From Streptomyces malaysiense (lineage in GTDB: Bacteria; Actinomycetota; Actinomycetes; Streptomycetales; Streptomycetaceae), in the NCBI RefSeq assembly GCF_000980885.2, contig NZ_LBDA02000029.1:58225-122224 (forward strand): DNA of 64,000 bases, written 5' to 3'. Both the position numbers and the translations under genes were made by a program. The notes below the pieces were generated by a model, which worked only from the letters and a program-made list of their open reading frames with translations, was not told the DNA's origin and did no database searches. Of the stretch, positions 62,823-64,000 are shown piece after piece (the first letter of the stretch is position 1; each line of letters opens with the position of its first letter).

Positions 62823-64000
62823 GTGGACGTGGTCGCGCTGGGCGAATCCATGGTCGCCCTCGTCCCCACCCGCCCCGGCCCCCTGGCCGACGTGCCCTCC
62901 TTCTCCCGCGCGATCGGCGGCGCGGAGTCCAACGTGGCCTGCGCGATGGCGGCCCTCGGCCACTCGGCCCGCTGGGTGAGCAGGGTGGGCGCGGACGGGT
63001 TCGGGCGGTGCGTGCTGGCGGGGGTCGCGGGGTACGGAGTGGACGTCTCGGCGGTACGGCGCGATCCGTCCCGGCCGACCGGTGTCTACTTCCGCACGGC
63101 GGCGGACCGCGGGTCGACGGCGCACGAGGTGGCGTACTACAGGGCGGGGTCGGCGGCGTCGGCGATGTCCGTGGCGAACGTGGACACGAAGGCGGTGCGG
63201 GACTGCCGGGTCCTGCACCTGTCGGGGATCACGGCGGGACTGTCGGCGGAGTGCCACGACCTCCTCCGCCACCTGACGGCCCCGGACACCGACCGCCCCC
63301 TGATCTCCTTCGACATCAACTACCGGCCGGCCCTGTGGCGGGAGCGGGACGCTCCCCGAACCCTGCTGGAACTGGCACGACGGGCGGACATCGTGTTCGT
63401 GGGCGAGGACGAGGCGGAGGAGGTCTGGGGAGTGACGGGGGGCCCGTGGGCGGTCAGGGAACTGCTGCCGGAGCCGGGGGTGCTGGTGGTGAAACAGGGG
63501 GAGCGGGGCGCGACGGCCTTTCACCGAGCCGCGGGCGCTCGTGCCGCCGGGGCGAGAGGAGTCCCCCCGCTCGACCGAGACCGAGAGCGGGGGAGGGCGG
63601 GCGCCGGGGGTACCTGGGGCACCTGGGATACCGGGGGCACCCGGGCTGTCCCCTCCGGGGGAGGCGCCTCGTCCGGGCCGGGGCGCGCGACCGGCCCCCG
63701 GCCCGCCGCGCCGCGCCGCGCCCACGAGCCGACCGCCACCCCGAACCCCCTGGCAGGGGACACCGCCGAGCCGACCCCCACCACGGACGCGGCCGGCGCT
63801 TTCGAGCCCGCCCCCACCGTCACCGCCGTATCAGCCACCGGCGCCGGCGACTCCTTCGCCGCCGGCTACCTCTCCGCCACCCTCCGCGCCCTCCCCCCGC
63901 GCCAACGCCTCCGCCACGGACACCTTCTCGCCGCGGCCACCCTCACCACCCCCACCGACCTCGCCCCACCCCCCGCCCGCGCCCACGCCGACCACCTCGC
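62823..64000 (+). CDS. PfkB-family sugar kinase with low-complexity insert (runs off window)
   Basis: About 392 codons visible from the GTG at 62823 (VDVVALGESMVALVPTRPG), preceded by GAGAGGGGG. The ribokinase/2-keto-3-deoxygluconate kinase fold has the N-terminal GGAESNVACAMAALG motif, DINYRPALW, VVKQGERGATAF, and the C-terminal GAGDSFAAGY loop with the catalytic Asp. Between the KQGERGATAF strand and the GAGDSF loop lies an in-frame insert of about 90 residues rich in Gly, Arg, Pro and Thr, with no stop and no frame change. Residues on both sides are conserved. Substrate unknown; the adjacent deacylase and dehydratase suggest amino-sugar or sugar-acid catabolism. Confidence 0.85.
   Translation, partial: MDVVALGESMVALVPTRPGPLADVPSFSRAIGGAESNVACAMAALGHSARWVSRVGADGFGRCVLAGVAGYGVDVSAVRRDPSRPTGVYFRTAADRGSTAHEVAYYRAGSAASAMSVANVDTKAVRDCRVLHLSGITAGLSAECHDLLRHLTAPDTDRPLISFDINYRPALWRERDAPRTLLELARRADIVFVGEDEAEEVWGVTGGPWAVRELLPEPGVLVVKQGERGATAFHRAAGARAAGARGVPPLDRDRERGRAGAGGTWGTWDTGGTRAVPSGGGASSGPGRATGPRPAAPRRAHEPTATPNPLAGDTAEPTPTTDAAGAFEPAPTVTAVSATGAGDSFAAGYLSATLRALPPRQRLRHGHLLAAATLTTPTDLAPPPARAHADHL

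Overview
The window is a stretch of high-GC actinobacterial chromosome, almost certainly Streptomyces. Codon third positions are nearly always G or C. The gene set is typical of that genus: acyl-CoA carboxylase subunits with a small epsilon subunit, mycothiol conjugate amidase, DUF4307, an LAxTG surface protein, class III adenylate cyclase and GTP-type PEP carboxykinase. Gene order agrees, from memory, with the S. coelicolor core region around SCO4914 to SCO4985. I saw no rRNA or tRNA gene, CRISPR array or replication origin.

Left part (1-14.6 kb): nucleoside and sugar-phosphate salvage (deoC cut by the window edge, a phosphohexomutase, purine nucleoside phosphorylase), a flavoprotein disulfide-reductase homologue and a DeoR regulator. 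Next come the propionyl/acetyl-CoA carboxylase genes: accA2 (biotin carboxylase plus biotin carrier), then pccB-pccE-mmpB-maf on the minus strand. birA, the biotin ligase that would charge AccA2, is divergent from pccB. From 14.6 to 31 kb lie a TetR/hydrolase/SDR unit with a clear operator pair, adenylate cyclase, an enoyl-CoA hydratase, a GAF-GGDEF protein, histidine ammonia-lyase, several exported or cell-wall proteins (lipoprotein, LAxTG protein, L,D-transpeptidase), a MacB-like ABC exporter, and an XRE regulator divergent from a zinc alcohol dehydrogenase.

Middle (31-43.3 kb): a GNAT-AAA+ fusion protein; an M48 membrane protease flanked by two paralogous membrane-anchored repeat proteins; cystathionine gamma-synthase; a degenerate sigma factor with a small membrane partner; MarR; threonine dehydratase; GreA; DUF4307; mycothiol amidase Mca.

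From 43.3 to 48.4 kb the conserved backbone is interrupted by a decayed accessory island. It holds a frameshifted TetR remnant, an SDR/LysR divergent pair with a strong operator, the 3' end of an IS3-family transposase, a remnant of an arsenic-type flavoprotein, a stub of a DUF2493/SLOG gene, an HNH protein resembling the N-terminus of HNH-SAVED (CBASS Cap5-like) effectors, and a Uma2 nuclease-fold protein. The backbone then resumes with a thioredoxin-domain (DUF255/YyaL) protein, a damaged small membrane protein, a Mut7-C protein, TetR, hemolysin III, PEP carboxykinase and an AlaA-like aminotransferase. The right end has a secreted serine protease and a D-amino-acid module: D-aminoacylase, a D-serine/D-threonine dehydratase-like enzyme with paired palindromic operators, and a PfkB sugar kinase that carries a low-complexity insert and runs off the window.

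Most convergent gene pairs are separated by perfect or near-perfect GC-rich hairpins of 8-21 bp, listed as terminators.
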